This document shows positions 1-9,509 of a DNA stretch of 64,000 nt, piece by piece. This DNA is from Duffyella gerundensis. Its GTDB lineage: Bacteria > Pseudomonadota > Gammaproteobacteria > Enterobacterales > Enterobacteriaceae. Under the pieces are notes generated by a model. It did no database searches and was not told the origin of the DNA. It saw only the letters and a list, made by a program, of their open reading frames with translations. Position 1 is the stretch's first letter. Each line of letters opens with the position of its first letter. The stretch covers positions 1,308,587 to 1,372,586 of the forward strand of contig NZ_LN907827.1 in NCBI RefSeq assembly GCF_001517405.1. Reading direction: 5' to 3'. Both the position numbers and the translations under genes were made by a program.

Positions 1-1206
1 TCACAGCACCTGCTGCCGCTGCTGCCCGCGGGCCAGCAGGAAGGGGAATATCGCTTTGAAATGGGCGAGCTGCCCGAAGAGCTGCTGTCGCTCTGCGCCC
101 GGCTGTTCAAGCTGATGGATGCGCTGCGCGGGCTGGCGGAAGGCCTGCTCAACGATCTCAGCGATAAAACCGGTCAGTTTGACGTGGTGCGCCTGCACCG
201 CACCATGATTCAGATGAACCGCACGCTGGGCTGGTTTGAGTCGGTGAGCAAGCTATGGCGACTGGCGGCAATGGAAAAAGCCTCTAACGCGCCGGTATCA
301 AAATGGCTGACGCGTGAACTGCGCGAAGGCAATCCGCATTTGATCATGCACTGCGCGGGCATTCGCGTCAGCGATCAGCTGGAAAAGCTGCTGTGGCGCA
401 AAGTGCCACACGTGGTAGTGACCTCCGCCACGCTGCGATCGCTGAACAGCTTTACCCGCCTGCAGGAGATGTCTGGCCTCAGTGAGAAAGCGGACGACCG
501 CTTTGTCGCGCTCGACTCGCCGTTTAACCACTGTGAACAGGGCAAGCTGATTATCCCACAGATGCAGCATGAACCGACGCTGGCTAACGAAGCGAACCAC
601 ATCGCCGAGATGGCACGCTTTTTCCATAGCCAGATCGCCGATAATCAGCACAAAGGCGTGCTGGTGCTGTTCGCCAGCAACCGCGCTATGCAGCAATTTC
701 TGACCCACGTCAGTTCGCTGCGGCTGATCATTCTGGCGCAGGGCGATCAACCGCGATCGCGGCTGGTTGAGCTGCACCGTAAGCGGGTGCGCGAAGGCAA
801 AACCAGCATTCTGGTTGGGCTGCAATCGTTCGCCGAAGGGCTGGATCTCAAGGGTGAACTGCTGACGCAGGTGCATATTCATAAAATCGCTTTTCCGCCG
901 GTGGACAGTCCGGTAATTTTGACCGAAGGTGAGTGGCTGAAAAGCTTGCGCCGTTATCCGTTTGAAGTGCAGAGTTTGCCGAGCGCCTCTTTTACCCTGA
1001 TTCAACAGGTTGGCAGGCTGATCCGCAGCCATGACTGTACCGGCGAAGTCGTGATCTACGATCGTCGCTTGCTGGCGAAAGCTTACGGTTCACGGCTATT
1101 GGCCGCACTGCCGGTCTTCCCCATTGAGCAGCCGGAAGTGGCCGCCGCGGCCGCCGTCACCGCCACTAAAAAGAAGCCGGTTAAACGTAAACGGGCAAAA
1201 AGTTAA
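1..1206 (+). CDS. dinG: ATP-dependent DNA helicase DinG (5' end outside window)
   Basis: This is the C-terminal 401 residues of DinG, an XPD-like superfamily 2 helicase (about 716 residues in E. coli) that unwinds DNA forks, D-loops and RNA-DNA hybrids. The reading frame is open from base 1, so the start lies upstream. Helicase motifs are visible: TSATL (motif III), SILVGLQSFAEGLDL (motif V) and QQVGRLIR (motif VI, arginine finger). The N-terminal Walker A and most Fe-S cysteines fall outside the window. The protein ends in an Ala/Lys-rich tail that is probably disordered. ybiB follows after 42 bp in the same direction, as in E. coli. Confidence 0.95.
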   Translation, partial: SQHLLPLLPAGQQEGEYRFEMGELPEELLSLCARLFKLMDALRGLAEGLLNDLSDKTGQFDVVRLHRTMIQMNRTLGWFESVSKLWRLAAMEKASNAPVSKWLTRELREGNPHLIMHCAGIRVSDQLEKLLWRKVPHVVVTSATLRSLNSFTRLQEMSGLSEKADDRFVALDSPFNHCEQGKLIIPQMQHEPTLANEANHIAEMARFFHSQIADNQHKGVLVLFASNRAMQQFLTHVSSLRLIILAQGDQPRSRLVELHRKRVREGKTSILVGLQSFAEGLDLKGELLTQVHIHKIAFPPVDSPVILTEGEWLKSLRRYPFEVQSLPSASFTLIQQVGRLIRSHDCTGEVVIYDRRLLAKAYGSRLLAALPVFPIEQPEVAAAAAVTATKKKPVKRKRAKS

Positions 1207-1248
1207 CGTCATGCTGGCGGCGATGCCGCCTTTCAGGCAGGAGCAGAG

Positions 1249-2220
1249 ATGATGGAATATAACAAAATCATTAAAGAGATCGGGCGCGGTAAAAACCATG
1301 CGCGCGATATGGATCAGGAGACCGCGCTGGCGCTTTATCGCGCGATGCTCGATGACGAGGTGCCTGCGCTGGAGCTGGGCACTATCCTGATCGCGCTGCG
1401 TATTAAAGGCGAAGGCGAAGAGGAGATGCGCGGATTTTATCAGGCGATGCAGGAGCGCGTGCTACGTCTGACGCCGCCAGCCGGTCAGCCGATGCCGATT
1501 GTCATTCCCAGCTATAACGGGGCGCGCCGTCAGGGCAATCTTACGCCGCTGTTGGCGATGCTGCTCTCCCGGCTGGGCTTTCCGGTGGTGGTGCATGGCG
1601 TCAGCGACGATATCACGCGCGTCACCAGCGAGGCGGTGTTCGCTGAGCTGGGCGTTAAGCCGGTAACTGATGCGGCCAGCGCGCAGGCAACGCTGGATCG
1701 CGGCGAGCTGCTGTTTATGACGGTAGAAACCTTTGCCCCGGCAATGGCAAAACAGCTGGCGCTGCGCTGGCGCATGGGCGTGCGTAACAGCGCGCACACG
1801 CTGGCCAAGCTGGCGACGCCGTTTGATGATATGGCGGCGCTGCGGATTGCCAGCGTGTCGCATCCGGAATATGTGCCGCGCGTGGCGAAGTTTTTCAGTG
1901 AGATTGGCGGTCTGGGATTATTGCTGAACGGCACCGAAGGCGAGGTCTATGCCAGCCCGCTGCGCTGTCCGGCGATTAACCTGATCCGCGGCAGCGGCGC
2001 AGAAGCTGAACAGTTAATTACCCGTCAGGCAGAGTGCGCGGAAGTGCTGCCGGAAAGTAAAGCGGCGGCGGTGACCGCAGCATGGATTGACGATGTGCTG
2101 GCGCAACGTCGTCCGTTACCGCAATCGCTGCGCCTGCAAATTGCCTGCTGCTACGTTGCCACCGGCCGCAGCAATACGCTGGATGGCGCGCTGGAGCAGT
2201 TGACGGTAGCCGGTTTTTAA
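1249..2220 (+). CDS. ybiB: YbiB, TrpD2-type glycosyltransferase-family DNA-binding protein
   Basis: This 323-residue protein matches YbiB over its full length. The family has the anthranilate phosphoribosyltransferase (TrpD) fold. In E. coli, YbiB (TrpD2) binds nucleic acid rather than acting in tryptophan synthesis, and sits downstream of LexA-regulated dinG. The N-terminal helical domain (MDQETALALYRAMLDDEV) and the central glycine-rich region (PSYNGARRQGNLTPLLAML) fit the family. An AGGAG ribosome site precedes a double ATG (1249 or 1252), so the start could be three bases later. It is convergent with the glutaminase gene, with only 33 bp between the stops. Confidence 0.93.
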   Translation: MMEYNKIIKEIGRGKNHARDMDQETALALYRAMLDDEVPALELGTILIALRIKGEGEEEMRGFYQAMQERVLRLTPPAGQPMPIVIPSYNGARRQGNLTPLLAMLLSRLGFPVVVHGVSDDITRVTSEAVFAELGVKPVTDAASAQATLDRGELLFMTVETFAPAMAKQLALRWRMGVRNSAHTLAKLATPFDDMAALRIASVSHPEYVPRVAKFFSEIGGLGLLLNGTEGEVYASPLRCPAINLIRGSGAEAEQLITRQAECAEVLPESKAAAVTAAWIDDVLAQRRPLPQSLRLQIACCYVATGRSNTLDGALEQLTVAGF

Positions 2221-2253
2221 GCCTGACCGCGCTCAGCGCGCAACCTGGCAAGA

Positions 2254-3177
2254 TTAAAACAGCGAGCGGTTAAGCTTCTCCGCCAGCATTTCCAGCGCCG
2301 CCACGCCCGCCAGCGAATTGCCCGAGGCATCCAGCGCGGGCGACCAGACCGCAATGCTCATTTCACCCGGTACGATCGCGACAATGCCGCCGCCGACGCC
2401 CGATTTCGCCGGCAGGCCGACGCGCCAGGCAAATTCGCCGGCGCCGTCATACATGCCGCTGGTCATCATTAGCGCGTTGATATGTTTGGTTTGCCGCGGC
2501 GTGATAATCGCCAGCTCGCCGCTGAGATCGCGCCCCTGATTTGCCAGAAAGGCGAAGCAGCGTGCCAGCTCAGTGCAGCTCATCGACAGCGAACAGTAGT
2601 GAAAGTAGGTTTGCAGTACGGTAGCGACATCGTTATCAAAGTTACCAAACGCCTTCATCAGCCAGGCAATCGCCGCGTTACGCGCTGAATGCTCAAACTC
2701 CGAGCGTGCCACCTGGCGGTCATACTGAATATCCGGCTGTTGCGCCAGTGAACGCACCACTTCCAGCATGCGCTGACGCGGGGCGGTAAGTCGAGTTTCC
2801 AGCATGTCACAGATCACCAGCGCGCCCGCATTAATAAACGGATTGCGCGGCTTGCCTTTTTCCAGCTCCAGCTGAACCAGCGAATTAAACGGCTGGCCCG
2901 AGGGATCTTTGCCCACCCGCTGCCAGATTTCACTCTCCTGATAGCGCGTCTGTGCCAGCGCCAGCGACAGCACTTTGGAGATCGACTGAATAGAGAAACG
3001 TTCATCCGCATCGCCTGCCTGCCAGAGCTGACCGTCCAGCGTGCAAACCGCGATGCCAAGATAATCCGGCGCTACCGTCGACAGTGCCGGGATGTAATCG
3101 GCGACGCGCCCCTGCGCAATAAGTGGACGCACATCATCAAGAATTTGCTGCAGTAACTGATTGCTGAGGCTGGCCAC
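2254..3177 (-). CDS. glsB: Glutaminase
   Basis: Beta-lactamase-fold glutaminase that hydrolyses L-glutamine to glutamate and ammonia, close to E. coli GlsB (YneH, 308 residues). The catalytic SxxK is visible in [10 protein letters not shown], with family signatures [24 protein letters not shown] and [16 protein letters not shown]. The longer open frame begins at 3240, but homology starts at [14 protein letters not shown] therefore chose the GTG at 3177, which has GGA upstream and gives 307 residues. The gene is absent from this site in K-12 and is part of a three-gene insert between ybiB and rlmF. The ammonia it releases could buffer acid, but that is inference. Confidence 0.92.
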   Translation of the reverse strand: MASLSNQLLQQILDDVRPLIAQGRVADYIPALSTVAPDYLGIAVCTLDGQLWQAGDADERFSIQSISKVLSLALAQTRYQESEIWQRVGKDPSGQPFNSLVQLELEKGKPRNPFINAGALVICDMLETRLTAPRQRMLEVVRSLAQQPDIQYDRQVARSEFEHSARNAAIAWLMKAFGNFDNDVATVLQTYFHYCSLSMSCTELARCFAFLANQGRDLSGELAIITPRQTKHINALMMTSGMYDGAGEFAWRVGLPAKSGVGGGIVAIVPGEMSIAVWSPALDASGNSLAGVAALEMLAEKLNRSLF

Positions 3178-3262
3178 AACCGTTTTCCAAAGTGACAAAT
3201 GAATGCGCAGGATGATGGCGAGGAATAGCAGAGGGGTCAACGAACTTATGGCTAAAGCTTGA

Positions 3263-3289
3263 GGACGGTCGGTTGACCGTCCGGTTTTT
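3263..3289 (+). terminator. Terminator-like hairpin, plus orientation
   Basis: A perfect 8-bp stem (GGACGGTC / GACCGTCC, loop GGTT) is followed by GG and five T on the plus strand. It lies between two minus-strand genes, where its T tract is on the wrong side to end either one. It could stop antisense transcription. Confidence 0.45.
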
Positions 3290-3291
3290 AA

Positions 3292-4452
3292 TCAGCGGCT
3301 GACCGGCAATAGCTGCTCAACCAGCTGCTGCCAAAAGGCGATGCCGTCGCCGATAAGCTGGTCGTTGAAATCATAGAAAGCGTTGTGCAGCGGACGCGAC
3401 GGCGTGGCGCCATCGGCACCGAGCCAGAAATAGGCGCCTGGACAGTGCTGCAGCATGCAGGCGAAATCTTCTGACGCCATCGACGGATTGACCTGCCAGT
3501 GGACGCGATCGGCACCCAGCGTGCTCAGCGCCACATCGCGCACTTGCTCAGCCTGCACCGCATGATTGTGGGTAACCGGATAGCCCGGTAGCCATTCGAT
3601 CTCGCCGGTCACGCCAAACGGCTGCGGCAGATTGTTGACAAAATCTTCAATCAGCCCACGCACCTTTTGACGCACATCCGCCTGTAAACAGCGCACCGTG
3701 CCACGCAGCTGGACGCGCTCCGGAATGACGTTGATCGCTTCACCGCCGTTGATCTGGGTAATGCTGACCACCGCCGACGCCAGCGGCGACAGGCGACGCG
3801 CCGGGATAGTCTGCAACGCCAGCACCAGCTCGGCGGCGGCCACCACCGGATCGGCGCCGCTTTCTGGCATCGCCGCGTGGCAGCTGGTGCCGGTCAGCGT
3901 AATGGCAAAAGCATCCAGCGAGGCCATCATCGCACCGCTGTTCACTGCCAGATCGCCAGCGGGCAGGCCGGGCCAGTTGTGCATCGCATAGATGGCATCC
4001 ATCGGGAAAAACGTAAACAGGCCTTCTTCGACCATGCGACGTGCACCACCGAGATTCTCTTCGGCGGGCTGAAAAATAAAGTGCACCGTGCCGCTAAACC
4101 GCCGGGTTTGGGCCAGCAGCGTAGCGGCGGCCAGTAAAATAGCGGTATGGCCGTCGTGACCGCAGGCGTGCATGACGCCCGGTTGCTGCGACTGCCAGGC
4201 TGAGGTGCCGAGTTCGGTGATGGGCAGGGCGTCCATATCAGCACGCAATCCGATCACCGGGCCGGGGCCGTTTTCCAGCGTACCGATCACGCCGGTACCG
4301 CCCAGGCCACGATGAACCTGTAATCCCAAAGCAGTCAGCTGCTGCGCCACCAGATCGGCGGTGCGCTGCTCGTTGTAGCCCAGTTCAGGCCAGGCGTGAA
4401 GCTGATGACGCCAGGCGGTGGCTTCCTTGATCAGGGTGTCAGGAACAGACAT
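3292..4452 (-). CDS. M20 family amidohydrolase (hippurate / IAA-amino-acid hydrolase-like)
   Basis: A 386-residue metallopeptidase-fold amidohydrolase that cleaves N-acyl amino acids. Metal-ligand motifs are present: MHACGHDGH, FQPAEENLGGARRM, AMHNWPGLPAG, and the C-terminal RPLHNAFYDFND. The family includes hippurate hydrolase, N-acetyl-diaminopimelate deacetylase and plant-type IAA-amino acid hydrolases; the true substrate cannot be read from the sequence. The frame is open upstream to 4596, but the ATG at 4452 has AGGA at good spacing and begins the homologous region. No signal peptide is seen. In a plant-associated host, auxin-conjugate hydrolysis is an attractive but unproven role. Confidence 0.88.
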   Translation of the reverse strand: MSVPDTLIKEATAWRHQLHAWPELGYNEQRTADLVAQQLTALGLQVHRGLGGTGVIGTLENGPGPVIGLRADMDALPITELGTSAWQSQQPGVMHACGHDGHTAILLAAATLLAQTRRFSGTVHFIFQPAEENLGGARRMVEEGLFTFFPMDAIYAMHNWPGLPAGDLAVNSGAMMASLDAFAITLTGTSCHAAMPESGADPVVAAAELVLALQTIPARRLSPLASAVVSITQINGGEAINVIPERVQLRGTVRCLQADVRQKVRGLIEDFVNNLPQPFGVTGEIEWLPGYPVTHNHAVQAEQVRDVALSTLGADRVHWQVNPSMASEDFACMLQHCPGAYFWLGADGATPSRPLHNAFYDFNDQLIGDGIAFWQQLVEQLLPVSR

Positions 4453-4552
4453 GGAAATCCTCATAAAGTGACTGCGATAACCGCAACAGGCTGGCTTAAC
4501 TGTAGAGGGTTTTGCTGCTGGTCGTCCACGACAAAAGCGGGAGCCGGGACGC

Positions 4553-4625
4553 AAAAAAGCCGAAAGCACGCTTTCGGCTGATTCGAGACACAGCATGAAG
4601 GTAAGGCGCGAGGTTCCGCACCCGA
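4553..4625 (-). ncRNA. Candidate small RNA (or terminated leader), about 72 nt
   Basis: In the 250-bp gap between the amidohydrolase and flavin reductase genes, the minus strand carries a TATACT -10 box (4631-4636). About 70 nt later comes an intrinsic terminator: stem AGCCGAAAG / CTTTCGGCT, loop of four, then six T (4553-4579). No convincing short gene with a ribosome site lies between. The size and layout fit an Hfq-type small RNA. Alternatives are the terminator of the flavin reductase gene plus an unrelated TATACT, or an attenuator leader of the amidohydrolase gene. I do not recognise its sequence as a named RNA. Confidence 0.45.
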
Positions 4626-4630
4626 CAAAC

Positions 4631-4658
4631 AGTATAGCGCTAACGGCATATAACGAAA
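4631..4658 (-). promoter_or_regulatory. Putative sigma-70 promoter for the candidate small RNA
   Basis: On the minus strand, a TATACT -10 (4631-4636) lies 16 bp from a weak TTTCGT -35 (4653-4658). Predicted transcript start is about 4625. The -10 is strong and the -35 poor, so this is tentative. Confidence 0.4.
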
Positions 4659-4703
4659 TTCAAAGCATTTCATTTTGTTATTCAGAATTACTGTGCAACC
4701 GGC

Positions 4704-5336
4704 TCAGGGTTTGCGGGCATCCGGGCGCACCAGATCGAAACGCTGATCTTCGCTGATACCGTAATAGGCGCTCGGCCCGCCGGCGCGCAGGATCGGCTGC
4801 GCCTTCGCCGTCTGATAAATGCCCTCTTCCAGCAAGGAGGTGGCGATGTGCACCGCGACCACTTCGCCAAGGATAAGCCAGGTCGGAACCTGCTCACCGT
4901 TCATATCCGTTAACTGAATGCATTGCGTCAGTCGACATTCAAAGTTAACCGGGCTTTCCGCAACCATGCTGACATCGATCTGCGAAGCGGGCAGCGGCGT
5001 CAGTCCTGCCAACGCAAACTCATCTTCATCGTGAGCAATCGACGCTGAACTCTCGTTCATCGCCTCGGCCAGCGGACGCGTCGCCAGATTCCAGACAAAA
5101 GCTTTGGTTTCGGTGATATTGCGCACGCTGTCTTTCCAGCCGGTGCTGGCAAAACCGATGATTGGCGGCTGATAATTGAAGCAGTTAAAAAAGCTGTAAG
5201 GTGCCAGGTTACGCGCGCCGCTGCTGCTGGTGGAGCTGATCCAGCCGATAGGACGCGGCCCGACGATGGCGTTCAGCGGATCGTGCGGCAGGCCGTGACC
5301 GGCGCGCGGCTGATAGGAATAGCGTTGATGTGACAT
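4704..5336 (-). CDS. Flavin reductase family protein (FMN-binding split barrel)
   Basis: This 210-residue cytosolic protein of the DIM6/NTAB flavin reductase-like family typically binds FMN and either supplies reduced flavin to a monooxygenase or acts as a stand-alone oxidoreductase. The N-terminal signature [16 protein letters not shown] and the following [18 protein letters not shown] are characteristic. The ATG at 5336 has AGAGGTG upstream; a GTG six bases earlier is less likely. It is divergent from rlmF. No partner monooxygenase gene is adjacent, so its substrate is unknown. Confidence 0.85.
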   Translation of the reverse strand: MSHQRYSYQPRAGHGLPHDPLNAIVGPRPIGWISSTSSSGARNLAPYSFFNCFNYQPPIIGFASTGWKDSVRNITETKAFVWNLATRPLAEAMNESSASIAHDEDEFALAGLTPLPASQIDVSMVAESPVNFECRLTQCIQLTDMNGEQVPTWLILGEVVAVHIATSLLEEGIYQTAKAQPILRAGGPSAYYGISEDQRFDLVRPDARKP

Positions 5337-5457
5337 AAGCACCTCTTTTCAAATAGTTATGTTTATAGTAGACCGATTCTCACAGGAAAATAGCCGCCAA
5401 TTGTTTACGCATTTTTCCAATACGGGTATCTTACGCGCCTCCAGCCAAGGGAAGCCG

Positions 5458-6396
5458 ATGAAAAACACAGCAGAAAAGAGCGGATTACACCCGCGCAACC
5501 GCCATCGCCAGCGCTACGATTTCAGCGCGCTGGTTGCCACCCATCCGCCATTGGGCGAGAAAATCGCCGTTAACACCTGGGGCGATACCTCGATCGATTT
5601 TGCCGATCCCGAGGCGGTGAAGGCGCTGAATCAGGCGTTGCTGCACCACTTTTATGGCGTCGCGCACTGGACCCTTCCCGACGGCTTTCTCTGTCCGCCG
5701 GTGCCGGGACGTGCCGATTACCTGCACCATCTTGCCGATCTGCTGGCGGAAGATCACGGCAACAGTGTGCCGACGCACTGCAACGTGCTGGATATCGGCT
5801 GCGGCGCCAACTGCATCTATCCGCTGATTGGCCAGGCGGAATATGGCTGGCGCTTCACCGGCACCGAAGTCAGCGAGCCCGCATTACGTGCGGCTAACGC
5901 CATCGTGGCGGCTAATCCTGGTTTGCAGCGCAGCATCCGTCTGCGTCGGCAGAAGCTGGATAACGCCATCCTGAACGGCGTGATCCACAAGAATGAGTTT
6001 TATCACGCCACGATCTGCAATCCACCGTTCCACGCGTCAGCCGAAGCGGCACAGGAAGGCAGTTCGCGTAAACAGCGCAATCTCGGCCAGAAAAGCAGCG
6101 CGCCGCTTAACTTTGGCGGGCAGCAGCATGAGCTGTGGTGCGAAGGTGGTGAGCAGGCGTTTATCGCGCAGATGATTACCGAGAGCGTCGATTTTGCCCG
6201 TCAGTGCATCTGGTTCACCTCGCTGGTTTCACGTAAAGAGCATTTGCCCGCGCTGCGCGACCAGCTGCGCGAGCTCGATGTCGCCGAGGTGCGCATTATC
6301 GACATGGCGCAGGGCCAGAAGCAGAGCCGCTTTATCGCCTGGAGCTTTATGGATAAGGGCACGCGCGCCAAACGCCTGACCAAACCCACGGCTTGA
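5458..6396 (+). CDS. rlmF: 23S rRNA (adenine-1618 N6)-methyltransferase RlmF
   Basis: This SAM-dependent methyltransferase makes m6A1618 in 23S rRNA (E. coli YbiN, 308 residues; here 312). The SAM-binding motif [16 protein letters not shown] and the catalytic NPPF motif (in [15 protein letters not shown]) are visible, and the N-terminal [12 protein letters not shown] matches the family. The frame is open back to 5359, but homology begins just after the ATG at 5458, which has a purine-rich ribosome site. It converges on ybiO with a 16-bp gap. Confidence 0.95.
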   Translation: MKNTAEKSGLHPRNRHRQRYDFSALVATHPPLGEKIAVNTWGDTSIDFADPEAVKALNQALLHHFYGVAHWTLPDGFLCPPVPGRADYLHHLADLLAEDHGNSVPTHCNVLDIGCGANCIYPLIGQAEYGWRFTGTEVSEPALRAANAIVAANPGLQRSIRLRRQKLDNAILNGVIHKNEFYHATICNPPFHASAEAAQEGSSRKQRNLGQKSSAPLNFGGQQHELWCEGGEQAFIAQMITESVDFARQCIWFTSLVSRKEHLPALRDQLRELDVAEVRIIDMAQGQKQSRFIAWSFMDKGTRAKRLTKPTA

Positions 6397-6412
6397 TCGA
6401 CCGCTGCCGCGT

Positions 6413-8665
6413 TTATGCCGGCGGAGGCAGCGCAGCAGCGGCACCGGCAACATCGGTGCCGGTCTGCATGACCTCAACGGTTTGATGCGGCGGCTTGATG
6501 CCCGCGGCGTCAAAATGCTTCTTCACCTGCTCATCGAGCGCAAAACGCACCGTCCACTGCTTGAGCGGCTGTGTGGTAAACGACACGCGCACGGTAAACG
6601 CCTGGTTGGTTAATCCCACCAGACCGGCAAAATTCGGCTCACCAATCACCATGCCGCGAATCTCCTCATTTTCCATCAGCGCCTTCACCGCAGCCTGCAA
6701 GGTGGCATTGACACGATCGCTCTCTTCGCTGCGATCGACATCATAGTTGGCGACAAACGAACCGATACCGCGCACAAAGTTGGCGAAGGTGGTGATCGAT
6801 GACCACGGAATGATGTGATAGGCGCCGGTATCTTGCCGCACACCGACCGAGCGGATCGACATGCGTTCCACCGTGCCGGTAATGGCGCCGATGGTGACCA
6901 GATCGCCGGTGTTCATGCCGTTTTCAAACTGGATAAAAATGCCGGTAATAATATCCTTAACCAGCGTTTGCGAGCCGAAAGAGACCGCCAGACCCAGCGC
7001 CCCGGCACCCGCCAACAGTGGCGCAATATTCACGCCAATCTCCGACAGCAAAATCATAATGGTAATGGTGCTGATTACCACCGCCAGCGCGTTGCGAAAC
7101 AGCGTTAACAGCGTGCGGGTGCGCGCGCTCGGCATTGGCCGACCGTGCGAATCCGACGCGAGACGGCTTTCAATCAGGCTGGCGAGCAGCGTCCAGCCCA
7201 CCGCCGAGAAGAACAGAATCATCGCCACGCGAATGATCACGTCCACCAACTTTTCACCCCCGCCAACCGTTAACCATTCCCAGAGATTGAACAGATGCCA
7301 GGCGTTGAGCAGCAGCAACATGACCGCAAACACCGTCAGAATGCGCGCTGCTTTCAGCGAGACGTGAATCCAGCTATTGACCCGCTGCTGCAGCTGCGGG
7401 TAGTTACGGCGCAGATCGGGTGAAAGGATAATGGTCTTGGCGATCCAGCGGGTCAGCATGCCGGAAAGCAGGGCGCCGAAGCCAATAATCGCCAGACTCT
7501 GCACCGTTGCCGACATCATAAATTTCAGGCTGTTGCCGGGATTAAACATTGAGAAGAAGAACAGCGCGATAAAATAGGCGCCCGCCAGCCAGTGCCAGAT
7601 CACCGCAAAGGCGCGAATGAAAATAGCGAAAAAGCTTAAGGTGCGGTCAGCCAGTTGCAGCAGCGCCAGCTGCACGTCACGTTTGTTGGTGATGATCAGC
7701 CACAGCGCCCAGACGGTGATGGATCCCATGATGACCACGTTAACCAGCGCGCCGGTCTGCACGTTCACCTGATTGGTGACGATAGGCACGATGACCAGCA
7801 GCCCGTAGCCAATCACGCCGCTCAGCCAGCTCAGACGGGTGTTCCAGTAAAAGGCGCTGGGATTGCGGATGTGGAAAAAACGCAGATCGGGATAATGCGG
7901 ACAGAAAATCAGCCGCAGAATCGTCTTGAAGAATTCAATCAGGGCAAAGGCGTTGAGAAAAAGCCCTTGCTGATAAGCGATGGTGCGGTTGCCGCCGTTC
8001 AGGTTGTCGCTGAGGATCTGGCCGATAAACAACGCGGCGGCCAGCAGGGCAAGGTCGATAAAAAATGCGCCGAGAATAGTCACGGGCAGATGCAGCCAGT
8101 TGGTGCGCTGATGGTTATTGCGTCTTCCCCAGCGGCCCATACGGCGAAACAGCGGCGACACGCACCAGCGCATCAGCCAGTAAATGGCAAACAGCGCCGC
8201 CGCCAGCATCAGAAAATGGTTTAGCGCGTTGAAAAAGGTTTTCTTGTTAAAGCTCTTATGCGGCGCAGAGACGATATTGTTATGCAAACGAACAAACTGG
8301 CTGGCAAAGGCGCCGCCATACTGGCGCGTCAGTTCGGTCAACGATTGCAGCACGGTTTTCTCTTCCGGTTCCGGTGGCACAATCACCGGCGTGGTGCTGC
8401 TTTCTGACTTTTGACTGCCTGCGTCACGCAGCTGCTTTACCAACTGCTGGCGAGCGCTGTCATTTTCCAGAATCTCCGCCAGCGCGGCATAGCCCGCTTT
8501 TTTATCTTCTTCAGAGGGCGTCGATTCGCGGCTGGCCGATTTTTGCTGCTGCGCGCCCACTGCCGCTGCGGGCAGGGAGACCGCCTGCGCGGCGAAACCG
8601 CAGCCAAGCAAAATAACCAACAGCAACCACCGAACGGCAGACAGCGGTGGGAAACAAGACGGCAT
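6413..8665 (-). CDS. ybiO: Moderate-conductance mechanosensitive channel YbiO
   Basis: A 750-residue inner-membrane MscS-family channel that opens under hypo-osmotic membrane tension (E. coli YbiO, 741). It has an N-terminal signal-like segment (residues 11-28), a periplasmic Gln/Ser/Glu-rich region, many hydrophobic helices, and the MscS pore-lining and beta-domain segment around AGAGALGLAVSFGSQTLVKDIITG. The C-terminal tail is Pro/Ala-rich. The ATG at 8665 has AGGAG at good spacing; the frame is open to 8776. It lies 121 bp downstream of glnQ on the same strand. Confidence 0.94.
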   Translation of the reverse strand: MPSCFPPLSAVRWLLLVILLGCGFAAQAVSLPAAAVGAQQQKSASRESTPSEEDKKAGYAALAEILENDSARQQLVKQLRDAGSQKSESSTTPVIVPPEPEEKTVLQSLTELTRQYGGAFASQFVRLHNNIVSAPHKSFNKKTFFNALNHFLMLAAALFAIYWLMRWCVSPLFRRMGRWGRRNNHQRTNWLHLPVTILGAFFIDLALLAAALFIGQILSDNLNGGNRTIAYQQGLFLNAFALIEFFKTILRLIFCPHYPDLRFFHIRNPSAFYWNTRLSWLSGVIGYGLLVIVPIVTNQVNVQTGALVNVVIMGSITVWALWLIITNKRDVQLALLQLADRTLSFFAIFIRAFAVIWHWLAGAYFIALFFFSMFNPGNSLKFMMSATVQSLAIIGFGALLSGMLTRWIAKTIILSPDLRRNYPQLQQRVNSWIHVSLKAARILTVFAVMLLLLNAWHLFNLWEWLTVGGGEKLVDVIIRVAMILFFSAVGWTLLASLIESRLASDSHGRPMPSARTRTLLTLFRNALAVVISTITIMILLSEIGVNIAPLLAGAGALGLAVSFGSQTLVKDIITGIFIQFENGMNTGDLVTIGAITGTVERMSIRSVGVRQDTGAYHIIPWSSITTFANFVRGIGSFVANYDVDRSEESDRVNATLQAAVKALMENEEIRGMVIGEPNFAGLVGLTNQAFTVRVSFTTQPLKQWTVRFALDEQVKKHFDAAGIKPPHQTVEVMQTGTDVAGAAAALPPPA

Positions 8666-8786
8666 ACCTTTCTCCTGGGCAGCGTCTGATAACGCCAGTG
8701 GAGAAGTATAGACGCAAGGGGGTTGCACCATTCTGAAAAATAAAGAAAAGGGCGGCGGCGCAAAGCCACCGCCCACAGAGCGAGGA

Positions 8787-9509
8787 TCAGGAAACGTGTT
8801 GCAGGAAGTCGCGCAGGCGGTCGCTGGGCGGGTTATTGATCAGGCTGTCGGGATCGCCATCTTCAGCAATACGGCCTTTATCGATAAAGATCAGACGGCT
8901 CGCCACTTTTTGCGCAAAGCCAACTTCATGCGTCACAATCACCATGGTCATGCCTTCTTCAGCCAGATCCTGCATCACCTTGAGCACTTCGTGGCGCAGT
9001 TCAGGATCGAGCGCAGAAGTTGGCTCATCAAATAACATCATCTTCGGCTTCACCGCCAGCGCACGGGCAATGGCCACGCGCTGTTGCTGACCGCCGGAAA
9101 GCTCAGACGGAAAATGGTGCGCGCGTTCCGCAAGGCCGACCTTGCCGAGCAGAGTTTTTGCCAGCTGGTGCGCCTCTGCTTTCTTCGCGCCACGCACGCG
9201 AATCGGGCCAAAGGCGACGTTATCCAGCGCGCTCATCTGCGGAAAGAGATGAAACTGCTGAAACACCATGCCCGCTTCCTGACGAATCAGGCGTTCATCA
9301 ACATGCGGATCGTTAACCTTCATGCCATCAACGATCAGATCGCCGCTGGTGATCTCTTCCAGCTTATTAATGCAGCGCAGCAGGGTTGATTTGCCAGAGC
9401 CGGACGGGCCGATAATTACCACCACTTCGCCCTGATTAATTTTCAGATCGATGTTGTGCAGCACCTGAGTCTGGCCAAAATGTTTTGAGACGTTTTTAAA
9501 TTCAATCAC
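8787..9509 (-). CDS. glnQ: Glutamine ABC transporter ATP-binding protein GlnQ
   Basis: ATPase subunit of the high-affinity glutamine importer GlnHPQ. At 240 residues it is the same length as E. coli GlnQ. Walker [10 protein letters not shown] (near residue 33), Q-loop [10 protein letters not shown], signature LSGGQQQR and Walker [14 protein letters not shown] are intact, followed by the H-loop in IVTHEVGFA. Its start overlaps the end of glnP by 4 bp, indicating translational coupling as the last gene of glnHPQ. Confidence 0.97.
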   Translation of the reverse strand: MIEFKNVSKHFGQTQVLHNIDLKINQGEVVVIIGPSGSGKSTLLRCINKLEEITSGDLIVDGMKVNDPHVDERLIRQEAGMVFQQFHLFPQMSALDNVAFGPIRVRGAKKAEAHQLAKTLLGKVGLAERAHHFPSELSGGQQQRVAIARALAVKPKMMLFDEPTSALDPELRHEVLKVMQDLAEEGMTMVIVTHEVGFAQKVASRLIFIDKGRIAEDGDPDSLINNPPSDRLRDFLQHVS

